Shown here piece by piece: positions 15,725-23,653 of a DNA stretch of 44,060 bases. The stretch is from Syntrophobacterales bacterium (GTDB taxonomy: Bacteria; Desulfobacterota; Syntrophia; Syntrophales; UBA5619). The first letter of the stretch is position 1. Every line of letters starts with the position of its first letter. The notes below the pieces were generated by a model. The model was not told the origin of the DNA. It worked only from the letters and a program-made list of their open reading frames with translations, and did not search any database. The stretch lies in assembly GCA_019429105.1 (NCBI GenBank), contig JAHYJE010000030.1, positions 1 through 44,060 of the forward strand. Direction: 5' to 3'. The position numbers were made by a program, and so were the translations under genes.

Positions 15725-16798
15725 TCACGCCCCTAACTGTTGTAAAATTTCTTTCAGTTTTTTTATAAAAATACCGTTTTCTTCAGGCGTACCGACGGTA
15801 ACGCGCATGAAGTTCTTAATCCTTCCGGGCATATTGAAGTTCTTGACAAGAACTCCTCCCGCTAAGAGTTCGCTGTATATACGATCGGAATCGAAATCGC
15901 AACTAAAAAAAATGAAATTTGCATCGGAACGCCACGGCTTTATCCCGGCTATTGCCAGCAACTCGGCATAAAGCTCCTCCCGCCAGAGGCGAATCTCTTC
16001 TGCCTGTTTCAGGAATACCTCTTCATGATCGAGGTAGAAACCGGCAGCCGCCTGGGAAAGCGCACTGAGATTATAGGGAAGCCGCACCTTGTTTAGCTCG
16101 TAAACCAGTTCGGGGCTGCCGACGAGGAGGCCGAGGCGGGCCGCGGCAAAGCCTATCTTCGACAGGGTGCGAAGAATCACCAGATTATCGTATTTTGCAA
16201 GGAGCGGCAAAAATGTTTGCCCGCAAAAGTTTTGGTACGCCTCGTCAACAACGACAATGCCGGGGAAACTTTCAATGATCGCTGCAATGCGGTCACGGCT
16301 GAAGCAATTTCCGGTGGGATTGTTGGGCGAGGCCAGAAAGGCGAGGGCCGGGGGGTGCGCTTTGCTCTGCGCGCTCATCGCGGCGACGTCAAGATCAAAC
16401 GCGCCGTCGAGCGGGACCTCCACAACCCGGCACCCGGCATTAACCGGAGAGATGCGGTACATAGCAAAAGTCGGCGTCGGAATCATGACCTCAGCCCCCG
16501 GACGGGCCACCGCACTGCAGAGAATCTGAATCAGTTCGTCTGAACCGTTGCCGATAATGACCTGCTCCGGCTTAACGCCGAAACTTTCGGCAAAGCGGCC
16601 AGACAAGCTTGGCGCGCCCGCCTCCGGATAGCGGTTGAGGAAAATTTCCGCAAGCCGGGCCGCAAACTCCGCCCGCAACCCTGCGGAAATCGTCAGCGGA
16701 TTTTCATTCGCATCGAGCTTGACCGGATACCGGGCGTTTTCTACCGGATACGCCTGATGGGCAAGCACCTCTTCCTTGATTACGGATTTTATATCCAT
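15725..16798 (-). CDS. hisC: Histidinol-phosphate aminotransferase
   Basis: The start at ATG 16798 (MDIKSVIKEEVLAHQAYPVE) is chosen; the frame is open to 17011, but the extra N-terminus is only the antisense-shifted reading of the gcvH-like gene. The 357-residue PLP enzyme is a class II/I-beta aminotransferase with KLDANENPLT, GNGSDELIQILC, FLASPNNPTGN at about 160, the VVVDEAYQNF aspartate that contacts the PLP ring, and LRTLSKIGFAAARLG with the Schiff-base lysine (in TLSK). It converts imidazole acetol-phosphate plus glutamate to histidinol-phosphate. It is not in a his operon here: it follows the GcvH-like gene by 49 bases. Confidence 0.93.
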   Translation of the reverse strand: MDIKSVIKEEVLAHQAYPVENARYPVKLDANENPLTISAGLRAEFAARLAEIFLNRYPEAGAPSLSGRFAESFGVKPEQVIIGNGSDELIQILCSAVARPGAEVMIPTPTFAMYRISPVNAGCRVVEVPLDGAFDLDVAAMSAQSKAHPPALAFLASPNNPTGNCFSRDRIAAIIESFPGIVVVDEAYQNFCGQTFLPLLAKYDNLVILRTLSKIGFAAARLGLLVGSPELVYELNKVRLPYNLSALSQAAAGFYLDHEEVFLKQAEEIRLWREELYAELLAIAGIKPWRSDANFIFFSCDFDSDRIYSELLAGGVLVKNFNMPGRIKNFMRVTVGTPEENGIFIKKLKEILQQLGA

Positions 16799-16847
16799 TG
16801 CGTCTTGTTTTTCCAATTCTGCGGCTGTTTTGAGCCGATAACGCCGG

Positions 16848-17246
16848 CTAATCGAGATCGCCCTCCTGGAGCACAAAATCCTGGTAAGCCGCGGCATCGA
16901 GGAGATCGTCCAGTTCTGACTGATCCTCCATCTCCACCACCAGCAGCCAGCCGGTATCATAGGGATCGCTGTTGATAACGCCCGCATCGTCGGTAATATC
17001 GTCATTGACATTCATCACAACGCCGCTTACCGGGGCTATCAGGTCAATTGTGACCCCGGAAGATTCAATGCTCCCGAACGGCTCGTTCCATTCGACGTAC
17101 GAGTCCGTTTCGGGAAGATCCAGCGAAACAATCTCTCCCAGTTTATCCTGGCCATGATCCGTAAGACCGATCGTTGCCAGATCACCATCCACCCGTACCC
17201 AGAAATGCTCGCGACTGTACAGCAGATCATCCGGAAATATTTTCAT
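16848..17246 (-). CDS. GcvH-like protein lacking the lipoyl-attachment lysine
   Basis: The 132-residue protein has the size and fold pattern of the glycine-cleavage H protein: YSREHFWVRVDGDLATIGLTDHGQDKLGEIVSLDLPE at the N-terminus and APVSGVVMNVND after the hairpin. In true H proteins the turn reads ES-V-K-A with the lipoylated Lys; here it reads ESSGVTID, with Gly64 (codon GGG) where Lys should be. The rest of the barrel and the acidic C-terminus (GWLLVVEMEDQSELDDLL) are kept, so it is not a decayed gene but probably a non-lipoylated paralogue. AGGATG precedes the start. No gcvT or gcvP is near; neighbours are an M24 peptidase and hisC. Function unknown. Confidence 0.88.
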   Translation of the reverse strand: MKIFPDDLLYSREHFWVRVDGDLATIGLTDHGQDKLGEIVSLDLPETDSYVEWNEPFGSIESSGVTIDLIAPVSGVVMNVNDDITDDAGVINSDPYDTGWLLVVEMEDQSELDDLLDAAAYQDFVLQEGDLD

Positions 17247-17315
17247 AATTCATCATCCTGTTTTTGTAAGAAACTCCCCTTAAAGTCATCGCCCCGAAGA
17301 AAACAAACAAGGAGG

Positions 17316-18392
17316 CTAAAGCTCCACAAGACCAACGCCCGGGGTAGTCAAAACCTCGCAGCTATCCTTCCCCACAAGCGCCATATCCTCGATCCTGATG
17401 CCCCATTCCCCGGGGAAATAAACCCCCGGCTCGACCGTAACCACCATCCCGGCCTCCAAGATTTCCGCTCTGCCCGCCGACAGCCGGGGCGGCTCGTGAA
17501 TCTCCAGCCCCACGCCATGACCTGTGCCATGGGAAAAATACCGGGCAAGCCCGTTCTCAGCGAGAAAAGATCGGGCAACTTCGTCTATCTCGCCGCAGGA
17601 AACGCCCGCCCGGATTGCCCCGAGAGCGCGGTCATGAGCCTCCCTAACGAGCTGGTAAGCCTCCCGCTGTTCGGGCGAGGGAGAACCGACACAAAAAGTC
17701 CGCGTCTCATCCGAATGGTATCCGTTAACAACCGCGCCATAATCGATCAGGACAAAATCCCCGGCAGCCACCCTGCGCCTTCCCGGGGTTGCGTGGGGAA
17801 GGGCCGCATCCGGTCCCGTCGCGACAATCGTCTCGAAGGACATCCTTTCCGCGCCGCCCCGACGCATCCGGTATTCAAGCTCGTAGGCGAGCTCCGCTTC
17901 CGTGACGCCCGGTTTAATCAAACTAATTACATCTGTCAATGCTTTTTCTGCTACCCGGATTGCCTTTTTTATCTCGCCCACTTCGGCATCGTCCTTGACG
18001 GCCCGCAGTAAATCGAGGCTGCTGCCCAAGGGCTGAAGCGTTGCCCGCGGCAGCGAATCCCGCAGTCGCAGATATTCTCCATAGGTAACGACTGAAGACT
18101 CAAAACCTATGCAAATGGCGCCCCGCTTTTGAAAAACGGCGGATATTGCCTCTGTCCGGTTTTTGAACTCGCTTATTTCCAGATTCTTTGTCTCAAGTCC
18201 AGCCTGCGTTATATAACGACCATCCACCAGCAGGGTCGTCCAGTCAGGGCCAAGCAGCAGCGCCCCGTCGCCGCCGGTAAACCCGGTCAGATAACGGATA
18301 TTGCTTTCGTCGAAAATAATCAGACAATCCGCTTCCGCAAGGCTGCGAAGACGCCCTGCTCGCTTTTTATAGACATCCGGTTCAGGCTGCAT
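17316..18392 (-). CDS. Xaa-Pro aminopeptidase family protein (M24)
   Basis: The 358-residue protein has an N-terminal creatinase-like domain (NIRYLTGFTGGDGALLLG) and a C-terminal pita-bread catalytic domain. All five di-metal ligands are visible: Asp217 (LIDYGA), Asp228 (YHSDETR), His292 (HGTGHGVG), Glu321 (VTVEPGVY) and Glu335 (GIRIEDM). It should remove an N-terminal residue ahead of proline in the cytoplasm using Mn or Co. The length fits the short PepQ/YpdF-type bacterial enzymes. Its start overlaps the TPR gene's end by 11 bases, so it is co-translated with it; the GcvH-like gene follows after 69 bases. Confidence 0.92.
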   Translation of the reverse strand: MQPEPDVYKKRAGRLRSLAEADCLIIFDESNIRYLTGFTGGDGALLLGPDWTTLLVDGRYITQAGLETKNLEISEFKNRTEAISAVFQKRGAICIGFESSVVTYGEYLRLRDSLPRATLQPLGSSLDLLRAVKDDAEVGEIKKAIRVAEKALTDVISLIKPGVTEAELAYELEYRMRRGGAERMSFETIVATGPDAALPHATPGRRRVAAGDFVLIDYGAVVNGYHSDETRTFCVGSPSPEQREAYQLVREAHDRALGAIRAGVSCGEIDEVARSFLAENGLARYFSHGTGHGVGLEIHEPPRLSAGRAEILEAGMVVTVEPGVYFPGEWGIRIEDMALVGKDSCEVLTTPGVGLVEL

Positions 18393-19062
18393 GGCGACAT
18401 AAATTCCCTATATTTTCCAGCCAGCGCTCAAGCTCAATTATGACGCCCGCATTTTTTTGCCCGCCCGCCTGCTTGCCAAGACGGGCGCGGACATCCTGCA
18501 GCAGCGCCCCCGCCCGCTCGTTTTGGGGATCGCGACCGGTTATCTTCTCCAGCATCTCTTCAGCCATCGGGAGATGGCCCTGGCGGATATAAAGCTCGGC
18601 CAGGGTCACTGTCCCAAAATCGGGGAACGTGTCAGAGTTTTCCCCCTCCGGCTCCTCTCGTTCATAGCCCTCCGCTTCGGCAAGCGCCCCTATTTCCTTC
18701 AGTCTATCTGCCGAATCGAGCGCCGGAGCCGAGGCCGGATTCAGGGCGGTGAACTTTCGATAAAACAGCTCCGCTTCGTCTGCGAGCCCTTTTTTTGTGT
18801 AAAGATCGCCCATGCAGGCATAGAGGCGGGAAAGGCCGGACAGGATGTCCTCCATTTCGCCAAGCAGATCGCGGGCCTCGTCTATGCGCCCCTGCTGCAG
18901 CCAGACGCGGCAAATCGCAATCCGGGCATCGAGATCATCGGGAATCCTTTTCAGCCTTGCCTGCGCCAGATTAAGCACGACCTGCGACTCGTCGCGCTCG
19001 AAATAGGGCTCCATTTCGGCAAGAAACGACCTTCGTCCCTGGTTGCTATTCTCGTTATTCAT
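18382..19062 (-). CDS. TPR-repeat protein of unknown function
   Basis: The 226-residue soluble protein has no signal peptide. It shows tetratricopeptide-like helical pairs: VVLNLAQARLKRIPDDLDARI, VWLQQGRIDEARDLL, LYACMGDLYTKKGLADEAELFYRKFTALNP, and TLAELYIRQGHLPMAEEMLEKITGRDPQN. It is likely a scaffold or partner-binding protein. Its 3' end overlaps the aminopeptidase start by 11 bases; it is the first gene of the TPR, M24 peptidase, GcvH-like and hisC series. A TTGACA lies upstream at 19168-19163 on the minus strand, but no good -10 box goes with it. Confidence 0.8.
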   Translation of the reverse strand: MNNENSNQGRRSFLAEMEPYFERDESQVVLNLAQARLKRIPDDLDARIAICRVWLQQGRIDEARDLLGEMEDILSGLSRLYACMGDLYTKKGLADEAELFYRKFTALNPASAPALDSADRLKEIGALAEAEGYEREEPEGENSDTFPDFGTVTLAELYIRQGHLPMAEEMLEKITGRDPQNERAGALLQDVRARLGKQAGGQKNAGVIIELERWLENIGNLCRHAA

Positions 19063-19464
19063 GCATCGTCTTCCAACGGGTTATTGTTCCATCTCGGCGC
19101 AAAGCCCAAAAGGCGCCGTGAATATCCTCTGCAAAAACGAGCTAACACAGCCTGTAACAACGTGTCAAGAGACTAATAACTATCACTCTTGTCGAAAGCT
19201 GGCCGCAAGAAGAGGAATTTTATCGATTGACTTACGGAAGGCCGACAGTATAGGGTGTCGCCATCAGGACGCGGATTTTACGACGACGATGCGACGGGAT
19301 CTTTCGGCAACGCCCCGCGAGACCTCAGAAAAATGTCCCCCCCGTCATTTCCGCGCAGGCGGGAATGACGACTTGGTCGGGATGCGGATAAATTCGAAGG
19401 TCTTCCCGCTCGCCTTGCAAAAAGCGCACGAGGCGCCCCCATGAGCATTCCAGTCCTATTCTCG
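19063..19464. other. Intergenic stretch with one REP-like hairpin
   Basis: About 400 bases between divergent genes. A plus-strand frame spans 19043-19444, but it overlaps the TPR gene start, runs through a repeat and shows no family features, so I do not call it. The REP-like hairpin at 19343-19370 is the only structured element. Confidence 0.5.
19343..19370. repeat. REP-like hairpin (CGTCATT..CCGC/GCGGGAATGACG)
   Basis: CGTCATTTCCGCG and its near-complement CGGGAATGACG surround a short loop. This is the extragenic CGTCATTCCCGC-type palindrome widespread in proteobacterial genomes; the ATGACG end is shared with the hairpin at 1251. Confidence 0.6.
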
Positions 19465-20166
19465 ATGAAGAAAAATATCCTTTTCGGGGTGATTGCCGCG
19501 GTTATCATAGCCGGCGGGGCGGCCTTTTTTTATTGGCAGAACGAAGCGCCGAATGTGCAAACGAAGACCAACTTACAGCCAGCTTACCGAACGCAAATAG
19601 ACGGTTTGCGGTTTTACGAGCTGTACCACGGCCGACGGGTGATCTCAATCACTGCCGACAGATTCGCCATCGGGAAGGGAAAACTTGGGTTTTTCAGCAC
19701 CGGCCTTACCCGAAAGGCGACGATTCAAAATACGGTCATCGAGATTTATACCGCTATACCAACCACCGTTGCGCCTACCGGCAAACTGTCTCCGCATCCT
19801 GGAAAAACTCCTAATTTCACGCGCCTGTTTGCCGCCGAAACCTTCTCCGCCCTCCTGCCCGTGCGCAATATCGCGGAAATAGAAATCACGCCCGTCACAA
19901 TCAGGCTCCGCGATGACGATGCCGTACTCACAAGCATTTTCGCAGTCAAAGCGGTCCTTCTCTTCCGGGAAAAGCAGATACGCTTCACGGGCCAGGTGCG
20001 GGTCGCATCCGGAGACGCGGAACTACTGACGGAAGAGCTTGTCTTCATTCCGGAAACCTCCCTGCTGCAAACGGACCAGCCCTTCCTCCTGAAGCGGGGC
20101 AGCGTCGCCCTCCGAGGCGCCCGCCTCACAACCGACATCTTCCTGAAACCGGGCACAGCCAAATAA
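19465..20166 (+). CDS. Membrane-anchored LptC-like periplasmic protein
   Basis: ATG 19465 gives 233 residues beginning MKKNILFGVIAAVIIAGGAAFFYW, a short basic start and one transmembrane helix. An in-frame ATG at 19441 would add eight residues and has only a weak GAGG upstream, so the start is uncertain. The periplasmic part is beta-rich (IDGLRFYELYHGRRVISITADRFAIGKGKLGFF, then VTIRLRDDDAVLTSIFAVKAVLLFREKQIRFTGQVRV) and resembles the YrbK/LptC beta-jellyroll of LPS transport in pattern and size. That assignment is structural inference, not a motif match. No lpt genes are adjacent; it stands alone between a repeat region and hipBA. Confidence 0.55.
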   Translation: MKKNILFGVIAAVIIAGGAAFFYWQNEAPNVQTKTNLQPAYRTQIDGLRFYELYHGRRVISITADRFAIGKGKLGFFSTGLTRKATIQNTVIEIYTAIPTTVAPTGKLSPHPGKTPNFTRLFAAETFSALLPVRNIAEIEITPVTIRLRDDDAVLTSIFAVKAVLLFREKQIRFTGQVRVASGDAELLTEELVFIPETSLLQTDQPFLLKRGSVALRGARLTTDIFLKPGTAK

Positions 20167-20240
20167 TGGTTCCCGATCAGAATCGTTGCGGGAATGACAA
20201 GAATGGGGAGGGGTTTTGCATTTGCCTCAACAGTTAGAAA

Positions 20241-20260
20241 ATTAGTGGCTGCCGACAATT
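20241..20260. repeat. Degenerate half of the GGGGACAGCCACTAAT palindrome at the hipA stop
   Basis: ATTAGTGGCTG followed by CCGACAATT matches one arm of the palindromes at 24825 and 25390 (ATTAGTGGCTGTCCCCAATT) with a few changes in the centre. On the minus strand it encodes the last HipA residues (SIVGSH) and the TAA stop. Confidence 0.5.
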
Positions 20261-21453
20261 GAGCACGCGGCCAGTCCGGTTTCCCAAGCCGCGAGCATTT
20301 TCCCTGCAACGTCCCGAAAAACCGGGCGGTCTTCTGCATATTGCCGCACATCCGTTCTCGTCTGACCAACTGCTCCCAATACGGCGTCGAAGATTTCCCG
20401 GATCGTCCGCTGGGACAAACCGCAGTGGACGACGCCGAAATTGCGCAACTTGGCGCCTGGCCACCACTTTTTCGATCCGCCCAGCGACAGGGCCGGGATA
20501 TCCCGAGGGAGGTAGGCGGCCGTAGTCACTATATCGTAGATCGGCGCAAGGCGAATATCGCCGCCGGTCTCATCATCATAAATAATGCCGTAGTTTTTCA
20601 GGTGCGCATCCCCGTTTCGCAGCGCCGTCGAAAGAACAAGCGATTGGAAAAAGGCCTCCTGTGCGCCAGCACGGTGCTGCGGCGATACGAACTGGGCAAT
20701 GGACCGAGCAATCCGCTCGTAGGTGCTGTCGTATTTACGATCCGCACCGAGTCCCTGCAGGACGCACATGTCCTCGAAACCAAAGCATTTTCCATCCGCA
20801 CCGATGTCGAAGCGCTTCATAACGAAGAGACGCCCGTCGTCTGTGAGGTGAAATTCCGGCGTCTGCAGGCCGGAGCGCCCGGCTGCAAGCATGCAAAAGT
20901 ATTCGTTCGCCGCCAACTGGGGATAATCGTCGCCCCACGATTTCACAACATAAGAGGAGGAGCGGAACGTAACCCTGTCCCGGAGGTCGATCATAGCCTT
21001 TGGCTGAACGCCGGAGATGCCGGACCGAAGGAGAAACCGCGCCATAAGCTCTCGGAAAAGTTCTGCCGTATCGGGATATTTGAGGATAGACTCTAACTCC
21101 GCCGGCTTCGGCAAGGGCCCCCCGGCAGCTTCAGGAAACGGCTCGCCCTCCGACGACACGAAGCGGTTTCGACCTATCTGGTAGCCCCCGAGGATCTTCA
21201 GAAGGGAGATATCGTCCGTCCGGGCGATCTTGGCGATCGCCTGCCGGATGGCGATCAGCATAGCGCCCTCAGGAAGATTCATCTGAAAAATCGGATGCAG
21301 GGCGCTTTCCGTCCAACTCTGCAGGCGGACGGGCATGGTCAGGGAAACCACCGGCGAGGACGCCGCATCGGGATTATAGGCAAACACGTACGGATCCGGC
21401 CCCTCCAAGACGCCGACATTTTTCCCATGCATCCAGACATTCAGCCTGCTCAT
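20242..21453 (-). CDS. hipA: HipA-family serine/threonine kinase toxin
   Basis: The 403-residue kinase has the N-terminal HipA domain and the catalytic C-terminal fold. Visible sites are the Ser147 loop SGISGVQPKA (the autophosphorylated serine region), the ATP-contacting lysine in SYVVKSW (Lys171), FVMKRFD, the catalytic NGDAHLKN with Asp282, and the metal Asp307 in LAPIYDIV. In E. coli HipA phosphorylates glutamyl-tRNA synthetase and causes dormancy; the target here is not known. It overlaps hipB by 4 bases (ATGA). Its C-terminal SIVGSH and stop fall in a degenerate copy of the GGGGACAGCCACTAAT palindrome, so the natural end may have been altered. Confidence 0.93.
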   Translation of the reverse strand: MSRLNVWMHGKNVGVLEGPDPYVFAYNPDAASSPVVSLTMPVRLQSWTESALHPIFQMNLPEGAMLIAIRQAIAKIARTDDISLLKILGGYQIGRNRFVSSEGEPFPEAAGGPLPKPAELESILKYPDTAELFRELMARFLLRSGISGVQPKAMIDLRDRVTFRSSSYVVKSWGDDYPQLAANEYFCMLAAGRSGLQTPEFHLTDDGRLFVMKRFDIGADGKCFGFEDMCVLQGLGADRKYDSTYERIARSIAQFVSPQHRAGAQEAFFQSLVLSTALRNGDAHLKNYGIIYDDETGGDIRLAPIYDIVTTAAYLPRDIPALSLGGSKKWWPGAKLRNFGVVHCGLSQRTIREIFDAVLGAVGQTRTDVRQYAEDRPVFRDVAGKMLAAWETGLAACSIVGSH

Positions 21454-21695
21454 GGCGCCCTGTCCTTTTTCAATTCTTCCAAGGTCGGCGGAGCGCCCCG
21501 AGAACGAACATTAAACTCCAAGTCGAGAAAATCCAGCACCCGAAAAACCTTCCGAATACCGATTTCCGGAATCACGCCGCCTTCCAGCCGCCCCAAGGAG
21601 GCGCGCCCAATTCCGACCGCTTTTGCAACCTCCGCCTGGGTTAGTCGCCGTTTTTTTCTTGCCTCCCGAATTGAGCGACCCAGTACAAACAGCAT
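21450..21695 (-). CDS. hipB: HipB-family XRE antitoxin
   Basis: The 81-residue protein is one Cro/CI helix-turn-helix: LGRSIREARKKRRLTQAEVAKAVGIGRASLGRLEGG (about residues 5-40). A short C-terminal tail (NVRSRGAPPTLEELKKDRAP) probably contacts the toxin. It should neutralise HipA and repress the operon. AAGGGG precedes the ATG. The 3' end overlaps hipA by ATGA, the usual coupling for this pair. A TATAAT box and an 18-base near-palindrome lie upstream and fit autoregulation. Confidence 0.93.
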   Translation of the reverse strand: MLFVLGRSIREARKKRRLTQAEVAKAVGIGRASLGRLEGGVIPEIGIRKVFRVLDFLDLEFNVRSRGAPPTLEELKKDRAP

Positions 21696-21736
21696 CTCCG
21701 TTTCCCCTTAGACATTAATTGTGTCATATATAGAAC

Positions 21737-21777
21737 ATTATATCGATATTTTGCTGTGGTGCTTAATATATGAAGCA
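21737..21777 (-). promoter_or_regulatory. hipBA promoter with candidate HipB operator
   Basis: On the minus strand a perfect TATAAT lies at 21742-21737. Seventeen bases upstream, the -35 position falls inside TGCTTCATATATTAAGCA (21777-21760), an 18-base near-palindrome (16 of 18 positions symmetric). An operator over the -35 box is what autorepression by HipB would need. Confidence 0.55.
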
Positions 21778-21793
21778 TTATAAGAAATCAAGT

Positions 21794-21818
21794 AGAAATA
21801 GGTTTCTGTCCCTATTTT
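21794..21818. repeat. AAATAGG hairpin repeat
   Basis: AAATAGG and CCCTATTT pair around TTTCTGT. The unit AGGTTTCTGTCCCTATTTT is also found at 5506-5524, just after the porG stop. Confidence 0.55.
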
Positions 21819-21843
21819 ACAAACAGGCAAGTCAAGAATTTTT

Positions 21844-21872
21844 TTGACATTGCCGGCTTCCTGGGGTATTCC
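21844..21872 (+). promoter_or_regulatory. Candidate promoter for the acyl-CoA ligase
   Basis: TTGACA (21844-21849), 17 bases and TATTCC (21867-21872) lie about 50 bases before the ligase ATG. The -35 is perfect and the -10 is weak. Confidence 0.45.
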
Positions 21873-21920
21873 CTACTGAAAAATCCGGAAATCGTAATTT
21901 CTTGTTTATGGGGGCAGGCT

Positions 21921-23498
21921 ATGGAATGTGTGCGAAAGACTATCTGGCAGATGGTGGGGGAAATCGTCGAGCGCTACCCCGAGAGGGATGCCCTGATCCA
22001 TCGGGAACGCGGGGTGCGTTGCAGCTATCGCCAGTTGGGGCTGGCTGTGGAGCAGACGGCCCGGGGAATGATCGCGCTGGGGCTCGAAAAGGGAGACCGG
22101 ATTGCCCTGTGGGCCCCGAACATCCCGGAGTGGATCATCGCCTTTCTCGGGATCGCCGCAATCGGGGGGGTAGTTGTTCCCGTCGATCCCGGAGCGCGGG
22201 AAGACGATCTGCGCTACCTTCTGGAGCAGTCAGAATGCCGGGGCATCATCATGGCCGCCGGGATGGAGGGACAGGAATATGTGGAGATGCTTCGCAGTAT
22301 CAGGGATAAGTTGCCCCTCCTGCAGCAGACAATTGCCATCTCCGCGGAAATTTTCCCCAATATGCTCCCGTGGACGGAGCTTGCCGGGCGCGGGGCAAGC
22401 GTGGCGCCGGAGCGTTTTCAAAGCGCCGCCGCCGCGGTTCATCCGGAGGAACCGGTCGCCATCATGTTTACCTCCGGCACAACGGGCCGGCCCAAGGGGG
22501 TAACGCTGGCTCACCTCGGACTCCTCAACAAATCAATTTTTTCCAACGAGCGTCAGGGCTTGACTCATGCCGACCGGGTTTGTCTCTTCTTTCCCCTTTT
22601 TCACATGTTCGGAAATACCTGCATCGCCCTTTCGAGCCTGATTCAGGGAGCGGCGCTGATCATGCCAGCCGCGGCCTTTGACCCCCCGAAAATTCTCCAA
22701 GCCATTCGGGAAGAAGGCTGCACGGCCATTTACGGCTCTCCCTCCATGCTTATCGCCCTGCTGGAAAACCCGGCATTCCGCAAGGAGGAATGGGCCCTGG
22801 TCAAAAGAGGCGTCCTCGGCGGAGCGCCCTGTCCCGTCGAACTGATGCGGAAACTGGTGGAAGACGTGGGCGTCTCCGGAATCGCCGTGGCCTATGGAAC
22901 TACCGAGGCCAGTTCATGGCTGACCATGACTCATCCGGACGACCCCGTGGAGCTGCGGGTGGGGACGATCGGCACCTCCCTTGCATGCAACGAAGTCAGG
23001 ATTGTTGATCCGCAGACCGGCGAAGCTCTGGCGGCGGGAATCCCCGGAGAAATCTGCACCCGCGGTTTTCTGATGCAGGGATACTACCGGATGCCGGGGG
23101 CAACAGCAAACGCCATCGACCATGACGGCTGGTACCATACCGGGGATCTGGGGCGGATGGATGAACGGGGCTATATATACATCACCGGACGGCTGAAGGA
23201 TGTGATCCGCAGAGACGGGCGGGAAATCTATCCATCGGAAATAGAAGATGTTTTGTACAGACATCCGGAAATCGCCGAGGCGCAGGTCTTCGGCTTTCCT
23301 CATCCGGAAAAGGGGCAGGAGGCGGCAGCCTGGGTGCGGTTGAAGGAGGGCTCGCTCCTTACTGAACAGCAGGTGGCTGACTACCTGCAAGCAACCGTCG
23401 CTCCCGACAAAATGCCAGGCAATATCAAGATCGTAGCGAGCTTTCCGATGACCAGAAGCGGCAAGGTGCAGAAGTTCAAACTCGCCGAATTAATATAG
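21921..23498 (+). CDS. Long/medium-chain acyl-CoA synthetase (AMP-forming)
   Basis: The 525-residue ANL-superfamily ligase activates a carboxylic acid with ATP and CoA. Core motifs are FTSGTTGRPKG at 183-193 (P-loop), YGTTEAS at 325-331, GWYHTGDLG at 403-411 and the hinge GRLKDVIRRDG at 423-433, then IYPSEIE. The catalytic lysine for adenylation is Lys515 in RSGKVQK near the C-terminus. The hinge reads IRRDGRE where most FadD proteins have I..GGEN, a modest deviation. It would feed acids into beta-oxidation such as that encoded by the acyl-CoA dehydrogenase and hbd pair elsewhere in the window. Substrate length cannot be read. The stop TAG lies in ATATAGGGACG, a possible eroded repeat edge. 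Confidence 0.92.
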   Translation: MECVRKTIWQMVGEIVERYPERDALIHRERGVRCSYRQLGLAVEQTARGMIALGLEKGDRIALWAPNIPEWIIAFLGIAAIGGVVVPVDPGAREDDLRYLLEQSECRGIIMAAGMEGQEYVEMLRSIRDKLPLLQQTIAISAEIFPNMLPWTELAGRGASVAPERFQSAAAAVHPEEPVAIMFTSGTTGRPKGVTLAHLGLLNKSIFSNERQGLTHADRVCLFFPLFHMFGNTCIALSSLIQGAALIMPAAAFDPPKILQAIREEGCTAIYGSPSMLIALLENPAFRKEEWALVKRGVLGGAPCPVELMRKLVEDVGVSGIAVAYGTTEASSWLTMTHPDDPVELRVGTIGTSLACNEVRIVDPQTGEALAAGIPGEICTRGFLMQGYYRMPGATANAIDHDGWYHTGDLGRMDERGYIYITGRLKDVIRRDGREIYPSEIEDVLYRHPEIAEAQVFGFPHPEKGQEAAAWVRLKEGSLLTEQQVADYLQATVAPDKMPGNIKIVASFPMTRSGKVQKFKLAELI

Positions 23499-23568
23499 GG
23501 ACGCTTCCCATACTAAATCCTGAGTCGCGCCGCTGCCCACAAATATGATTCGCTATCAACGATAGTTG

Positions 23569-23596
23569 AAAAATAGGGGCGGTGTCTCTATATTTT
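23569..23596. repeat. Degenerate AAAATAGGGGC palindrome
   Basis: AAAATAGGGGC and TCTCTATATTTT form an imperfect inverted repeat of the same family as 5470 and 21794. It sits between the ligase and the ATPase genes. Confidence 0.45.
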
Positions 23597-23653
23597 GTGT
23601 GCAAATCAGATTTTCAACTTGCCTTTTACACATTATTGGTCTATCATGCCCCC

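Noticed and set aside
16799-17011. N-terminal extension of hisC that looked like a fusion
   Set aside because: The extra residues are the gcvH-like gene read in another frame; HisC homology begins at the ATG at 16798.
19043-19444. 133-codon frame between the TPR gene and the LptC-like gene
   Set aside because: It overlaps the TPR gene start, runs through a REP-like hairpin and has no family features or ribosome site.
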